64,000 bases of DNA, from NCBI GenBank assembly GCA_035638575.1, contig DASQZT010000085.1, positions 1-64,000 on the forward strand, in the 5' to 3' direction. The notes beneath the pieces are model-generated. The model ran no database searches and was not told the origin of the DNA. It saw only the letters and a list, made by a program, of their open reading frames with translations. The DNA comes from DASQZT01 sp035638575 (GTDB lineage: Bacteria; Acidobacteriota; Terriglobia; Bryobacterales; Bryobacteraceae). Both the position numbers and the translations under genes were made by a program. Shown here piece by piece: positions 63,985 to 64,000 of this stretch; the first letter of the stretch is position 1; each line of letters starts with the position of its first letter.

Positions 63985-64000
63985 ATGAAGAGCGGCAAGA
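63985..64000 (+). CDS. Start of a gene cut by the window end
   Basis: ATG at 63985 follows AAAGGAG (63971-63977) at a good distance, and the first five codons read MKSGK. Only this is visible, so no product can be named. Confidence 0.5.

Overview
The window reads as a chromosomal segment of a soil-type Acidobacteriota, most like the Bryobacterales/Solibacter group. The reasons are high G+C, three very large TonB-dependent receptors that begin with a carboxypeptidase-regulatory-like domain, a DUF1501 / PPC / DUF1549-DUF1553 operon, the VWFA-related family common in Acidobacteria, and a dense set of secreted glycoside hydrolases with no SusD. No rRNA, tRNA, CRISPR array, integrase or transposase was seen.

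Region 1 (1-12.7 kb) is rich in redox proteins. A quinol:cytochrome c reductase of the alternative type (Rieske, b6-type fused cytochrome b, membrane-anchored hexahaem cytochrome c) lies beside a reverse-strand operon of secreted proteins (DUF1501, PPC-domain protein, DUF1549/DUF1553 protein with two haem-like motifs, WD40 protein). A decahaem OmcA/MtrC-type cytochrome follows and ends at a clear Rho-independent terminator. Together they could form an electron route from the quinone pool to the cell exterior, but that is inference.

Region 2 (12.7-20.8 kb) has a small secreted protein, TonB receptor 1, a divergent GH50-like hydrolase, a DUF6807/PmoA-type protein and an unknown secreted protein.

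Region 3 (20.8-41.5 kb) looks like an AraC-controlled galactoside-use locus. It has a sugar-porter MFS protein overlapping a DUF5107-TPR protein, a divergent AraC regulator, TonB receptor 2, a GH2 and a GH35 beta-galactosidase, a KimA-like permease, a GH27 alpha-galactosidase and a GH3 enzyme with an atypical active site. It ends in two decayed genes: a Gfo/Idh/MocA oxidoreductase remnant and a frameshifted DUF1080 gene.

Region 4 (41.8-46.1 kb) holds a VWA protein and a reverse-strand run of Sel1-repeat, unknown secreted and FecR-like proteins.

Region 5 (46.2-56.8 kb) holds a monohaem beta-propeller protein, TonB receptor 3 and two Tat-exported hydrolase-like proteins of unassigned activity.

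Region 6 (56.8-64 kb) holds malate synthase, a lipase maturation factor, an NHL-propeller protein, an MgtC/DUF4010 membrane protein, a multiply broken GH2 pseudogene and the first codons of a further gene.

The strongest leads are the DUF1501/PPC/DUF1549-1553/WD40 operon set between cytochrome systems, the cytoplasmic DUF5107-TPR/MFS/AraC module, the GH3 protein whose expected nucleophile Asp is Glu, and the palindromic repeat elements at 1-98 and 32681-32763.
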